Shown here: positions 26,857-36,094 of the stretch, in pieces | Position numbering within the stretch: the first letter of the stretch is position 1 | Layout: each line of letters begins with the position of its first letter | DNA from: JAGLOK01 sp963675575 | GTDB lineage: Bacteria > Bacillota > Clostridia > Christensenellales > UMGS416 | Assembly (NCBI GenBank): GCA_963675575.1 | Contig: OY776378.1 | Coordinates: 2,418,001-2,482,000 of the forward strand | Length of the DNA: 64,000 bases | Reading direction: 5' to 3' | Notes under the pieces: generated by a model | Database searches by the model: none | What the model was told of the DNA's origin: nothing | The model's input: the letters and a program-made list of their open reading frames with translations, nothing else | Program-made: the position numbers and the translations under genes

Positions 26857-29361
26857 TTACGGTTTCATCACCAAGTTTTCTACTTCAGTAGCCCAGCCGT
26901 AGAAGGTTGTAATATCGGGAGTAACTGTCTCCATATCTACACGCTCTGTGCTGAATATGATGCAGTTTTGTCTTTGATAAATCGGAACTTCAACAGCCCA
27001 GTCAATTATTATATCCAAACATGCTTTATATGTTGCTTTTCTGAATGCCTGGTCAGGGCTTGTCCTTGCGTCCATAATGAGTTTGTCAAGGTCTGAATCC
27101 TGTATATGATAGTAGTTCGAGCCTGAAGAACCCGGTAGTCCTGGAAGATTATCAGAGTGATATATTTGGTACATATCCGGATCAATAGTTGCTCCCCAAG
27201 CCATGCAAAACATTTCCTGAACACCGGCCTCAAGAGCGTCCCAAAGAACGTTCGAATCAGACGGATCATTGACTATCAATGTAATACCTATCTTGGCAAA
27301 AGCTTCACTCGCTTTTGTTACAAGTGAGAATGAAGGATGATCTCCTATGCCGTCGGCAGGTATAATCACCTCATATTCAAGCTTTGCGCCTTCGGGTGCC
27401 GCTGTGAATTTGCCACTTGCTTCATCGTATGTAAAGCCCGCCGCCACCAAATAGTCTACGGCTGCCTCTAGTGAAGCGTCTTGCCTTGCTTCTGCGTTCA
27501 TATCAGAAGTATATAGGGCATCACCGTCAACAGATTTTGAGAACGCAACTTCGTAACCATCATCTGAAGGCTGAGGAGCCGCCCATGAAGTGTTGGAAAT
27601 AGGATAGTTAATAACTGAAGCTCTTTCTCCGTAAAAGGAGTCAATTGAAAGGCTTCTGTATGCCGCAAGCACTGTTGCAAATGCTTTACGAAGGTTTTTG
27701 CTCTCCTCAGAGGCAGGATCCGTTCCAACAAGCATAGTATTGGAATTAAGTCCAATAAACCCATAACCTAAATTATCAACAGTATTGGTTGTGATTACAT
27801 CTCCGGTAACATCTTTGTTTGAATTGTAGCTCTTGATTTCTTCAACCTGCTCATTGCCAAATGAAGGATCAGCTATGTCAAGAGTTCCTGCACCAACACC
27901 GGGGATAAAGTCTGCCTGACTGCCTTCTTTAAACTGCATGTAATAGGTTTTAGGTTCACCTTTATAGTAGTATTCATTTGCTTCGTAATAAATGATCTTA
28001 TTTTCGAATTTGATGAATCTGTAAGGACCTGCGCCCATTGGCATTGTTGTCTTTTCTTTTATGATGCTAAGATCACCAAAAGTGAATCCAAATTGATTGT
28101 TGTCATAATCATAAAGCGCTTCGTCTCCATAATAATGAAGAGGTGCTACTTCAACACCAAGCTTATAAATAGCGCTGGCGTCAAATCCTTCGGTTGTCAC
28201 CTCAATCTGTGTCTGGCTAAGTTTTTTAATACCTGCTATATTAGGTACTCCGCCAGAACCCATTGAAGGATCTTTCGGACCTTCAGCTTTTATGAAATTT
28301 GATTTTGAATCGGTGTAAATATCAATATCTGTTGCGGATTCGCCTGCAGCGGTAAACGCTTTGCAATTCCCATACATGGCTTTTGCTTCTGTCAGATAAT
28401 CTTCGATTGTCGGGAATTCGCCATTTGCGTATGTCCATGTAGTTCCAGATGCATTACCCGTTAAAACTCCTTCAGCGTAAGAAGCAAAATTCCAAAGGGC
28501 CATTCCTGCGGCTACTTTTTTGCCTTCGGCATTTGCTTGGCCTTCTTCAAGCTCTTCAGGTGTTACCCCTGCATAATCCAACATGTAGTCCCCGTAGTTA
28601 GCAACACAATAGTCAACTATTGCCTGCATTTCTCCAAGCCATATTATATCTATCGCTGCCCAAACAGCTTCTTGCTGTTCTACAGTCCAAGAGTCACCTT
28701 CAACCCAAACATGATCTTCTCCTGCAGCATATACGTTGTCGAATATTTCTCCATATTTTGCAAATACTTCATCTGATGTTTGTGTGCGATAATTATTTAT
28801 GCCAATAATAGGCGCAGAATAAAGCGTAGAAGATCCATCATACGTCGGATCACAAAGTACGTAATATGAGAAAATTACGTCATCAGCGTCCAAAGGCTCG
28901 CCATCGCTAAACATTACATCATCGCGAAGCGTCCAAAGATATGTTGTTTTGCCAGCAGCTTCATCAAAGTCTACTTCAACGCTGGCTATCCCTGTATATG
29001 TATAATCCACACCATTATAGGCAATAGTTTCGCCGTCTTTAGCATTATATACTATGCCTCCCGCCCTGTCAGTCGTAAGCAATAGTTCTTGAGTCATCGC
29101 TTCAGCGTCGTTGTCATATCCTGAATCAGCAAAAAACGGACTGAACTTTTCACTGAAAGTCTGATATCCAACAACCAACGGAGTTGTCGATTTTGGTTTT
29201 TCCGTAACTGCCGGCGCTTCTGTCGCCTTTGGTCCTTCTGTTTTTTCCGCCGTTGCTTCTGGATCTGTCTCTTCAGTTTTTACACAAGAAGCAAAAACGC
29301 TCAAAGACAAAATCAAAGCTAGCATTAAAACAACTAATTTTAAAACTTTATTTCTTTTCAT
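26857..29361 (-). CDS. oppA: Oligopeptide-binding lipoprotein OppA (large form)
   Basis: An 834-residue extracellular solute-binding protein of family 5, larger than the usual 520-600. The signal peptide VLMLALILSLSVFASC ends in a lipobox with the Cys at about residue 26, followed by a Thr/Glu/Pro/Lys linker (EATAEKTEGPKATEAPAVTE). Family stretches include TYLWTLRDDVMFSDGEPLDADDVIFSYY and AWGATIDPDMYQIYHSD. About 200 extra residues lie between these in the first lobe (for example DHVWVEGDSWTVEQQEAVWA). AAGGAG precedes the ATG. It is the first gene of the operon. Confidence 0.93.
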   Translation of the reverse strand: MKRNKVLKLVVLMLALILSLSVFASCVKTEETDPEATAEKTEGPKATEAPAVTEKPKSTTPLVVGYQTFSEKFSPFFADSGYDNDAEAMTQELLLTTDRAGGIVYNAKDGETIAYNGVDYTYTGIASVEVDFDEAAGKTTYLWTLRDDVMFSDGEPLDADDVIFSYYVLCDPTYDGSSTLYSAPIIGINNYRTQTSDEVFAKYGEIFDNVYAAGEDHVWVEGDSWTVEQQEAVWAAIDIIWLGEMQAIVDYCVANYGDYMLDYAGVTPEELEEGQANAEGKKVAAGMALWNFASYAEGVLTGNASGTTWTYANGEFPTIEDYLTEAKAMYGNCKAFTAAGESATDIDIYTDSKSNFIKAEGPKDPSMGSGGVPNIAGIKKLSQTQIEVTTEGFDASAIYKLGVEVAPLHYYGDEALYDYDNNQFGFTFGDLSIIKEKTTMPMGAGPYRFIKFENKIIYYEANEYYYKGEPKTYYMQFKEGSQADFIPGVGAGTLDIADPSFGNEQVEEIKSYNSNKDVTGDVITTNTVDNLGYGFIGLNSNTMLVGTDPASEESKNLRKAFATVLAAYRSLSIDSFYGERASVINYPISNTSWAAPQPSDDGYEVAFSKSVDGDALYTSDMNAEARQDASLEAAVDYLVAAGFTYDEASGKFTAAPEGAKLEYEVIIPADGIGDHPSFSLVTKASEAFAKIGITLIVNDPSDSNVLWDALEAGVQEMFCMAWGATIDPDMYQIYHSDNLPGLPGSSGSNYYHIQDSDLDKLIMDARTSPDQAFRKATYKACLDIIIDWAVEVPIYQRQNCIIFSTERVDMETVTPDITTFYGWATEVENLVMKP

Positions 29362-29394
29362 CTTTACTCTCCTTATATTTATTTCTATTAGTTC

Positions 29395-29444
29395 AATATT
29401 AATATTATTTGAAATACGAATATTTTCAAAATAATATCAATATT
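29395..29444 (-). repeat. Long inverted repeat upstream of oppA
   Basis: Two arms of 20-21 nt, 29395-29414 and 29424-29444, are reverse complements with one mismatch and one extra base, separated by 9 nt. It lies 34 bp before the oppA ATG. It could be an operator or a leader hairpin. The surrounding 29362-29657 region holds no convincing gene; it is AT-rich and should contain the oppA promoter. Confidence 0.65.
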
Positions 29445-29657
29445 TTCCTAATTACTATATGAATCATTTTCACACAGAATCTTTTCGTTGTCAATATTTT
29501 AGGCTTGATTTTGGGTAACAAAAACATCTGTTTAAAGCATTTTAAACAAATATTTAGCATTTTGTTGATCTTATGAATTTTTATGCGCTTATAGGTATAA
29601 ATATTACCTTCTCGACCGCAATATTTCACAAGTCAAAATATGCTTTTTAAATAGGTT

Positions 29658-31160
29658 TTAATAGAGTTGTCTGTATTTTTCACTTAAATATGCGGCGTAT
29701 AGCGACGGGTCAAACTTTTTGCCTGTGGATTTTCGGATTATTTGTTCATCATCTTTGAGCTTTCCATATTTATGGACATTGTCATTGAGCCATTTCGTGA
29801 TAGGCGTTAGGTCTCCCTCTTTAAGTGCGCCATCATAGTTTATTTTCTTTCGCATAGTATCTTCAAATTGAGCTGAATACGCCGTTCCCAGAGCATATGT
29901 CGGGAAATATCCAAACAGCCCGTTTGACCAATGTACATCCTGCAAAATTCCCAGTGCGTCATTTGGCGGCTTTATTCCCAAGAAATCTTCGTACTTTTTG
30001 TTCCATATGGACGGAAGTTCCATTAAGTCGACCCCATCGTTAAAAATCATACGTTCTATATGATAGCGTATCATTATGTGCAAACTGTAGGTAAGTTCAT
30101 CTGCTTCAACCCTAATAAATGAAGGCGAAGAGAAATTGATATATCTATAAAAATCATCTTCCGACACATCGTTAAACTTATCGGGAAAAACTTCTTTTAT
30201 CTCTTTATAGATGTGTTTTGAAAAATTTTTGGATCGCCCGATATTGTTTTCATATATCCTCGACTGCGATTCATGCATTGTCATAGAAGTACCATTATAT
30301 ATAGCCGTATAGTTATAGTCCGGGTTTATGTTAAGCTCATACATAGCGTGTCCACCCTCATGCAATGCCGCATATATGGAAGACGCTAAATTATTTTCAA
30401 GATAACGAACCGTGTAGCGGATATCATTGCTGTTCACCCCAGACGTGAAAGGATGCTCACTAACTGCGATTTTGCACCTATCCTCAGGAAGTCCCTGCAG
30501 CTTAAACAGACGCTCTACTAGCTCCGCCTGTCTTCCAGCATCAAAGCCTTTCGCGTTAATCGCGTCCTTTATCTTTTTAGACTCAGCAAGCTTTGAGCTC
30601 CCGGCCACATACGCGTTAAGCGGAACAACTGTTTTTTCAACTTCCGCGAAAAAATCTTCCAAAGTATCCATATTTAGTCCCTGTTGATAGTCATCAAGCA
30701 AGGTGTTGTATGGCAAAGCGTCAGGCTCAATGTATTTCGCAAATCTTTTTGTAAAATCTATCAGCTTTTCAAGGTTTGGCGCAAACATACTGTAGTCACT
30801 TCTCTTCCGAGCTTCCACCCAAATTGACTCAGACTCTGTGCGCAGTTTCATAAAAGCCATCATTTCTTTTATAGGAATACAGGTCGCCTTCTTATATTCA
30901 CGATACATTTCTTTTACCTGCGCTTTTGTCGCCTCATCCAAACCGCTTGCTTCATCCAGCGCAATAAGCAAATCTCCCGTCTTTTTGCTAGTAATCAAAG
31001 AATGATGCTCTCCGGAAATTACAGAGATGGCAATAGCTCGCCCCTCAAATGATTTTGTCGGAGCAAATGTGGATCCATCCCAGTTAAGCAGCATCATCGC
31101 ATGCCCGTAAGCATAAAGCTTGGTTTGTAATTCCTTAAATTCTTTTAACATCTTTTCCAT
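29658..31160 (-). CDS. M32 family metallocarboxypeptidase
   Basis: A 500-residue zinc carboxypeptidase of the M32 (Taq) family. HEGGH (267-271, an HEXXH motif) is preceded by IYAAL and followed by AMYE. TSMTMHESQSRIYENNIGRS supplies the downstream Glu ligand (HESQSR) typical of M32, and IRVEADELTYSLHIMIRYHIER is also diagnostic. The ATG at 31160 has AAAGGTG 7 nt upstream; the longer frame to 31211 lacks a site. It removes C-terminal residues from peptides in the cytosol, a fitting partner for the neighbouring peptide importer, though it is a separate unit. Confidence 0.95.
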   Translation of the reverse strand: MEKMLKEFKELQTKLYAYGHAMMLLNWDGSTFAPTKSFEGRAIAISVISGEHHSLITSKKTGDLLIALDEASGLDEATKAQVKEMYREYKKATCIPIKEMMAFMKLRTESESIWVEARKRSDYSMFAPNLEKLIDFTKRFAKYIEPDALPYNTLLDDYQQGLNMDTLEDFFAEVEKTVVPLNAYVAGSSKLAESKKIKDAINAKGFDAGRQAELVERLFKLQGLPEDRCKIAVSEHPFTSGVNSNDIRYTVRYLENNLASSIYAALHEGGHAMYELNINPDYNYTAIYNGTSMTMHESQSRIYENNIGRSKNFSKHIYKEIKEVFPDKFNDVSEDDFYRYINFSSPSFIRVEADELTYSLHIMIRYHIERMIFNDGVDLMELPSIWNKKYEDFLGIKPPNDALGILQDVHWSNGLFGYFPTYALGTAYSAQFEDTMRKKINYDGALKEGDLTPITKWLNDNVHKYGKLKDDEQIIRKSTGKKFDPSLYAAYLSEKYRQLY

Positions 31161-31309
31161 TTTATACACCTTTCTTTTTTGTTTATATGAGTTTCTCCAG
31201 TCAAATGTCATAAGTGATTTTGCCTTCTTTTATATCTTTAAGTTTTTGCTTAAAATATTAAATTTTATTTTGGTAATTGGATAAAGATACATAAACACAA
31301 CTGGAACTA

Positions 31310-31688
31310 TCATGATTGTGGGGCATTTACCGTGTTTATTCTTTCTATTCCAACAGCTGTATGAAGCAATTGTACAGCAAGCGGCGCGTCATATGTATAG
31401 AAAGAGCGCCTAAAATAATCATGCCTATCGGAACGTAGCACAGCGCCTGTCCCGCTTATGTGAATTTGGTTTATCTGTTATATGTCCAATGAATGGATCG
31501 GTTTGTCCGTACCAGAGAATTGAGATAAATCCTATAATTTCTGCGAGGATGGGTCTAACCCTCGCCACATCGGTAAGTAACACCACAAAATATGTATAAA
31601 ACATATTATACAGTACAGATTCGGGCACGATGCCCAATGCGTAACCAATAGCCATTTTACGTTTCAAGCTGGAATCTATTTTACTCAC
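31310..31688 (-). pseudogene. Decayed GPH-type sugar symporter (MFS) gene
   Basis: The first about 75 codons encode the start of a glycoside-pentoside-hexuronide symporter (KRKMAIGYALGIVPESVLYNMFYTYF, then YGQTDPFIGHITDK). The frame then shifts: GQALCYVPIGMIILGALSI, a typical last membrane helix, is read in another frame. A second shift gives a C-terminal tail (YDAPLAVQLLHTAVGIERI, stop at 31310-31312). About 350 central codons are missing. It is thus an internal deletion with frameshifts, not a small gene. It lies between murF and the M32 gene. Confidence 0.8.
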
Positions 31689-31697
31689 TTCCCTAAG

Positions 31698-33053
31698 CTA
31701 TATTTTTTCTAATACCTCTACCGTTTCTTCAAAATGCATTCCGCGGGACGCTTTTACCAAAACAGTATCACAATCATTAATAATATTACTAATTTTTTCA
31801 ATCATATCAGCCTGAGTTTCAAACCAATAAACTTTGGCTTTATTTTGTTTTGCGCCTTCAGCTATATTCTTTGAAAGATTTCCTGCACACACAAGTACAT
31901 CCACGTCCTTTGATGCCGCATACTCGCCAACTTCCTCGTGCAGCTCTTTTGCGCTTTCACCCAACTCAAACATATCTCCTAAAATACAAACTTTACGCCC
32001 CTTTGCAATGCACAAGACATCTACCGCCGCTTTTACAGATTCAGGCGACGCATTATATACATCATTAAGTATCGTAAGACTATCAGTTTTTATAATCTCC
32101 ATTCGATTGCCCACAGCCTTAAATTCTTTTATGCCTTTTTTAATTTCTAAATTTGTCAATCCCAAATATCTTCCCACCGCATATGCGGCGGCTGCCGCGT
32201 AAACCATATGACGTCCGGGAGATAATATCTCTATTTCCGTGGATTCATTCATAGTTTTTAAAACGCAATTTGAGCTTTCAAATCCCACCGCTTCAAAAGA
32301 TTTGGCCAATATATCATTATGCTCTTTGAAGCCATAAAATGAAGTATCAAATTCCCCTGACTTCAATGTATACAGTAAATCATCATCACCGTTCAAAAAA
32401 GCTACACCATTCTCCTTCATAAAATCGAATATCTCGGTTTTAGCTCTGAATATACCCTCACGGCTTTCCAAATATCCAACGTGTGAATGCCCGATATTAG
32501 TTATCACACATATATCCGGACGTGCTGTTTTGCTCAGTCTGCTGATTTCTCCGAAATGGTTCATTCCCATTTCTATTACCGCGACTTCGTGGCTTTCTTC
32601 AAGCTCAAAAAGGGTGTGCGGCACGCCTATTTCGTTATTATAATTTTTTTGTGATTTCAGCACTTCATATTTTTGAGAAAGCACCGAATAAATCATTTCT
32701 TTCGTGGTGGTTTTTCCTACACTTCCCGTTACCGCTACTACTTTAACATCAAACAGGCTTCGGTAATATTCTGCGATATCTTTTAGCGCCTGAAAAGTGC
32801 TTTCAACTTTTAGATACGGTTTATCCAAAACCTGTTTTTCGGAAAGTGTACATATGGCACCATTTTCAAAGGCCTTCTCAATAAAATCATGCCCATCATA
32901 TATGTCGCCAACTATTGGTATGAAAAGATTTCCTGCCTTTAAATTCCTGCTGTCGGTTTCTATCCCGGATACCGCGGAGTGTAAAATCTCTTGTTCTCCC
33001 ACAAACTTTCCGCCGCAGGCATCTGCTATCTCTTTTATGGTTAATTTCTTCAT
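31698..33053 (-). CDS. murF: UDP-MurNAc-tripeptide--D-Ala-D-Ala ligase MurF
   Basis: A 451-residue Mur ligase. The ATP loop is VTGSVGKTTTKEM (about 107-119), followed by the central-domain EMGMNHFGEISRL and the C-terminal NDVYNASPESVKAAVD. MurF adds D-Ala-D-Ala to the peptidoglycan precursor in the cytosol. The ATG at 33053 is chosen; a TTG at 33062 is also possible, and neither has a strong Shine-Dalgarno. It directly follows ddl, which makes its substrate, so the two are coupled. Confidence 0.95.
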   Translation of the reverse strand: MKKLTIKEIADACGGKFVGEQEILHSAVSGIETDSRNLKAGNLFIPIVGDIYDGHDFIEKAFENGAICTLSEKQVLDKPYLKVESTFQALKDIAEYYRSLFDVKVVAVTGSVGKTTTKEMIYSVLSQKYEVLKSQKNYNNEIGVPHTLFELEESHEVAVIEMGMNHFGEISRLSKTARPDICVITNIGHSHVGYLESREGIFRAKTEIFDFMKENGVAFLNGDDDLLYTLKSGEFDTSFYGFKEHNDILAKSFEAVGFESSNCVLKTMNESTEIEILSPGRHMVYAAAAAYAVGRYLGLTNLEIKKGIKEFKAVGNRMEIIKTDSLTILNDVYNASPESVKAAVDVLCIAKGRKVCILGDMFELGESAKELHEEVGEYAASKDVDVLVCAGNLSKNIAEGAKQNKAKVYWFETQADMIEKISNIINDCDTVLVKASRGMHFEETVEVLEKI

Positions 33054-33062
33054 AATATTCAA

Positions 33063-34100
33063 CTAAAAACGCTTCAGCGAAAGCGCTATTATCTTTTCAC
33101 ATAAGTCGCCGTACTCTATTCCCGCTGCCGAGGCTTCCTGAGGCAAAAGACTTGTTGGCGTCATGCCTGGAAGTGTATTTGCCTCAAGACAATACATGTC
33201 CCCATATTCATCAAGCAAAAAATCGGTTCTTGAATAAACTTCAAGCGCAAGGGATCTGTGAGCTTTCAGCGCAAGAGCTTGCATTTTTTTTGTTTCTTTC
33301 TCATCAAGCTCGGCGGGAGTAATTTCTGTTGTCATTCCTTTTTGATATTTGTTTTCATAGTCATAAAAACCCTGCTTGGGTATAATCTCAATTATAGGCA
33401 GAGCCTCATCTCCAAGTACTCCCACTGAAAATTCTCGTCCGGCAATATATGGCTCAATTATTATGTCATCGTTATAAACCGACGCTTTTTTTATAGCATC
33501 AAGCACTTCTTTTTTTGAATTCACAATGGAAACGCCGATGCTGGAGCCTCCCGAAGAAGGCTTGACAACACACGGAAACGCGATAGCTTCTATCTTTTCT
33601 TCATAATCCTTTTCGGTTATCACTTTGAAACTTGGAGTCAAAACATCGTTGTCCATAAAAATCTTTTTTGACAAAACTTTGCTCATGGCAAGCGCGCTGC
33701 CTAAATATCCTGCGCCTGTATACTTTATCCCCATTAAATCAAATGCGGCCTGAACTTTTCCGTTTTCCCCATCTTCGCCGTGAAGCGCCATAAATACAAC
33801 ATCTGCGGCCTTACATATATCAAACACATTATCACCGATTCTTGACCCATCACTTTTTGACTTTTTTAGTTTATCTAAATCGGGAGCGTCTTTTTTAATC
33901 AAATCCACTTTATCACTTGCGTTTTTGCTTTTTGCAAAGACTTCCTCAAAGCTTTCTTCCTTACCTGTATATCCAAAAAACAAATCCACCAAAACAGCAG
34001 CGTGTCCTTTTTTTCTCAGCGCATTGCATACCATTTCTCCGGTGCATATGGACACATCTCTTTCCGCGCTCAATCCGCCCGCCAATACCACTATATTCAT
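33063..34100 (-). CDS. ddl: D-alanine--D-alanine ligase
   Basis: A 345-residue ATP-grasp enzyme. It shows VVLAGGLSAERDVSICTG (D-Ala site), MALHGEDGENGKVQAAFDLMG, PCVVKPSSGGSSIGV (ATP site), and CLEANTLPGMTPTSLLPQEASAAGIEYGDL. A charged insert, about residues 50-80 (FAKSKNASDKVDLIKKDAPD), lengthens the N-terminal part. TAGGAG precedes the ATG by 8 nt. A Tyr is present in the omega-loop region at YTGAGYLGSALAMSK, fitting a D-Ala rather than D-lactate ligase. It makes D-Ala-D-Ala for MurF. Confidence 0.94.
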   Translation of the reverse strand: MNIVVLAGGLSAERDVSICTGEMVCNALRKKGHAAVLVDLFFGYTGKEESFEEVFAKSKNASDKVDLIKKDAPDLDKLKKSKSDGSRIGDNVFDICKAADVVFMALHGEDGENGKVQAAFDLMGIKYTGAGYLGSALAMSKVLSKKIFMDNDVLTPSFKVITEKDYEEKIEAIAFPCVVKPSSGGSSIGVSIVNSKKEVLDAIKKASVYNDDIIIEPYIAGREFSVGVLGDEALPIIEIIPKQGFYDYENKYQKGMTTEITPAELDEKETKKMQALALKAHRSLALEVYSRTDFLLDEYGDMYCLEANTLPGMTPTSLLPQEASAAGIEYGDLCEKIIALSLKRF

Positions 34101-34258
34101 CTGAAAGTCTCCTACAATGTATAAAAAATTTACTCAATTAATTATTATACTTTATTTTAAGACTGATTTGTACTGTGAATATCTATTTTAAGTCTCGGAT
34201 ACAAAGCATTTATTAAAAAATATGTTTATTTGTGATTGGATTTTAAAAATTAAAATAT

Positions 34259-34669
34259 TTATTGCTGCAGGGTGTCTTGCAATTTTATAAGTATTTTAAA
34301 AAGGTTTGTATATTCATCTTCTTCCAAAACTCCTAACAGTCTATTCATGCAAGATTTTTCCACAGAAGAAATTTGAGGAAGAATATCTATTCCTTCCTGT
34401 GTAACGGAATAAATATTCTCCCTTTTATCATTTTGATTTTGTTGGCAAGAAATATAGTTATGTTCTATTAATTTTTCCAAAACGGCGGACAGCGTAGCCT
34501 TATCCATTGAACAAGCTTGTCCAATTTCTTTTGCTGAAAAATTATCGTTTTCAAGCGAACGCAATGCTATCGCCTGCCTGCAAGTCAAGTTGTGCGGCTT
34601 AAGCTCATTAGTTAGGCTGGTTTTCAGTGTCTTTGCCGTGTCCATCAAAAGACAAGTCAATGCATCCAT
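34259..34669 (-). CDS. MarR family transcriptional regulator
   Basis: A 136-residue winged-helix regulator. LTCRQAIALRSLENDNFSAKEIGQACSMDKATLSAVLEKLIEHNYI covers helix-turn-helix and recognition helix, and the wing carries QNDKRENIYSVTQEG. Members usually repress their own operon through a palindrome. It lies 8 bp behind the rhodanese gene, and a perfect 22-bp palindrome covers the operon promoter. A single Cys in the recognition part (QACSMDK) and another in SCMNRL could serve as thiol sensors, which is only an inference from the rhodanese partner. Confidence 0.9.
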   Translation of the reverse strand: MDALTCLLMDTAKTLKTSLTNELKPHNLTCRQAIALRSLENDNFSAKEIGQACSMDKATLSAVLEKLIEHNYISCQQNQNDKRENIYSVTQEGIDILPQISSVEKSCMNRLLGVLEEDEYTNLFKILIKLQDTLQQ

Positions 34670-34677
34670 TTGTTCTC

Positions 34678-35001
34678 CTACGCTATATTTTCTCGGTGCT
34701 TGTACGCGAACGTTCCAGTGCCGCCAACAACATTTACCACATCATATCCCTGCATTGAAAGCGCATTGCACACACTAGCGCTTCTGGCGCCGGACTGACA
34801 AACCATATAATATTTTTCATCTTTTTTAAGATAACTCTCCGGTTTTGTCATAATGCTGCCCATTGGGACATTTCTCGCACCTTTTATATGAAACATATTA
34901 TATTCGCCGACTTCGCGCACGTCAATTAAGTTGATATTGTCTTTAAGCATACCATTAAGCAGTGTCACATCAATTTGTTCATAGTTCTTTTTAAAAAACA
35001 T
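34678..35001 (-). CDS. Single-domain rhodanese
   Basis: A 107-residue rhodanese with the active-site loop CQSGARS (Cys about 75) and the second strand NLIDVREVGEY. Single-domain rhodaneses carry sulfane sulfur on that Cys and move it to thiols or proteins. No signal peptide is present, so it is cytosolic. GAGGAG lies 8 nt before the ATG. It is the first gene of the rhodanese-marR operon under a strong promoter with an overlapping palindrome. Confidence 0.93.
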   Translation of the reverse strand: MFFKKNYEQIDVTLLNGMLKDNINLIDVREVGEYNMFHIKGARNVPMGSIMTKPESYLKKDEKYYMVCQSGARSASVCNALSMQGYDVVNVVGGTGTFAYKHRENIA

Positions 35002-35036
35002 TGTTTTAACTCCTCTATATTTAAGCTTGTTTTCTT

Positions 35037-35072
35037 ATTAGTTAGTATACTAACTAATTTTAATATTGTCAA
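35037..35072 (-). promoter_or_regulatory. Consensus promoter with overlapping 22-bp palindromic operator
   Basis: On the minus strand TTGACA (35067-35072) and TATACT (35044-35049) are separated by exactly 17 bp. A perfect palindrome of two 11-nt arms (ATTAGTTAGTA and its reverse complement, 35037-35058) covers the -10 box and part of the spacer. This is the expected layout for repression by the MarR protein encoded in the operon. Confidence 0.88.
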
Positions 35073-35227
35073 CGGCTTAACAAAAATTTAATAAAAATCA
35101 CTACGCAAAACATAATAAATAAGCAAGGAAATTTCCCTATATTATTTTATTGCCTTGTAATAACTCCTGTTGATGATTACAATTAAAAGTATAGGAATTA
35201 TTTATAGATTTATACACAGGTGGAAAA

Positions 35228-36094
35228 ATGAATAAAAAGATTTGTATTGTAACGGGAGCTACAAGCGGTATAGGTTTTGAAGCTGCAAAATCACTTGCAC
35301 AAAAAGGTTTTTTTGTGGTTCTGGCCTGCAGAAACAAACTAAAGGCTGAAGATTGCCGTATAGCCATTAAAGAGAAAACAAAAAACCAGAACGTATTCTG
35401 TATTGATTTAGATTTGTCCTCTTTTGCATCCATTGAGAGTTTCGCAAAGGAGTTCATGAAAAAATTCGATCGGCTGGATGTGTTAATCAACAACGCCGGT
35501 ACAATATGCGACAGACACCACAAAACAGAACAAGGTTTTGAAATGACTATTGGCGTCAACTATATCGGTCACTATTATCTTACCGAGCTTTTACTGCCCA
35601 TCATAAAGAAAACGCCTAAATCAAGAATCTTAAACGTATCTTCTATTGTGGGAATAAAGAGCAAGATGAATGATGAGATTCTCGATTTTTACGCTATCCG
35701 ACACGGCATGTGCGCATATACTGCATCAAAACTCGCGCAAATATTTTATACGATAGATTTATCTGAACGGCTGGAAGATTGTGATGTTACGGTAAACGCT
35801 CTGCATCCAGGTGTAATCGGCACAAACATATGGTCAGGAGAAGGGTCGTTTATGAAAATTACAAATCCCATAATGAAATTTGTTTTCCCTTCACCTTCGA
35901 ATGGGGCAAAAAACCTTGTCTATCTTGCCGTTTCTCCGGAAGTTGAAAATATTACAGGCGCAGTGTTTTCAAAGCGCAAAAAGATTGCGCTTGGCGGAAA
36001 CTTATTAAACACAGACTTAAAGAAAAAACTTATATCCAAAACAAATAACGCCATACAAGAGGTGAAAACATGCAAAAAAAATATAGTGATTTAA
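35228..36094 (+). CDS. Short-chain dehydrogenase/reductase (retinol dehydrogenase-like)
   Basis: A 288-residue SDR. TGATSGIG (near residue 10) binds NAD(P), NNAG lies at about 90, SSIVG holds the catalytic Ser and YTASK the catalytic Tyr and Lys. CRN after the second strand favours NADP(H). It resembles retinol/WW-domain oxidoreductase-like SDRs that use hydrophobic alcohols or ketones; the real substrate is unknown. AGGTGG lies before the ATG. It overlaps the nitroreductase gene by 25 bp, so both are probably made together. Confidence 0.9.
   Translation: MNKKICIVTGATSGIGFEAAKSLAQKGFFVVLACRNKLKAEDCRIAIKEKTKNQNVFCIDLDLSSFASIESFAKEFMKKFDRLDVLINNAGTICDRHHKTEQGFEMTIGVNYIGHYYLTELLLPIIKKTPKSRILNVSSIVGIKSKMNDEILDFYAIRHGMCAYTASKLAQIFYTIDLSERLEDCDVTVNALHPGVIGTNIWSGEGSFMKITNPIMKFVFPSPSNGAKNLVYLAVSPEVENITGAVFSKRKKIALGGNLLNTDLKKKLISKTNNAIQEVKTCKKNIVI

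Noticed and set aside
29395..29444. CodY box in front of oppA
   Set aside because: The best alignment to the CodY consensus has about four mismatches in AT-rich DNA, too weak to claim.
29426..29629. Minus-strand frame of 67 codons between oppA and the M32 gene
   Set aside because: Lys/Ile-rich translation of AT-rich DNA, overlaps the inverted repeat, and has no ribosome site.
31425..31688. Small 87-residue MFS protein as an intact gene
   Set aside because: It is only the N-terminal end of a symporter followed by frame-shifted C-terminal remnants, so it is listed as a pseudogene.
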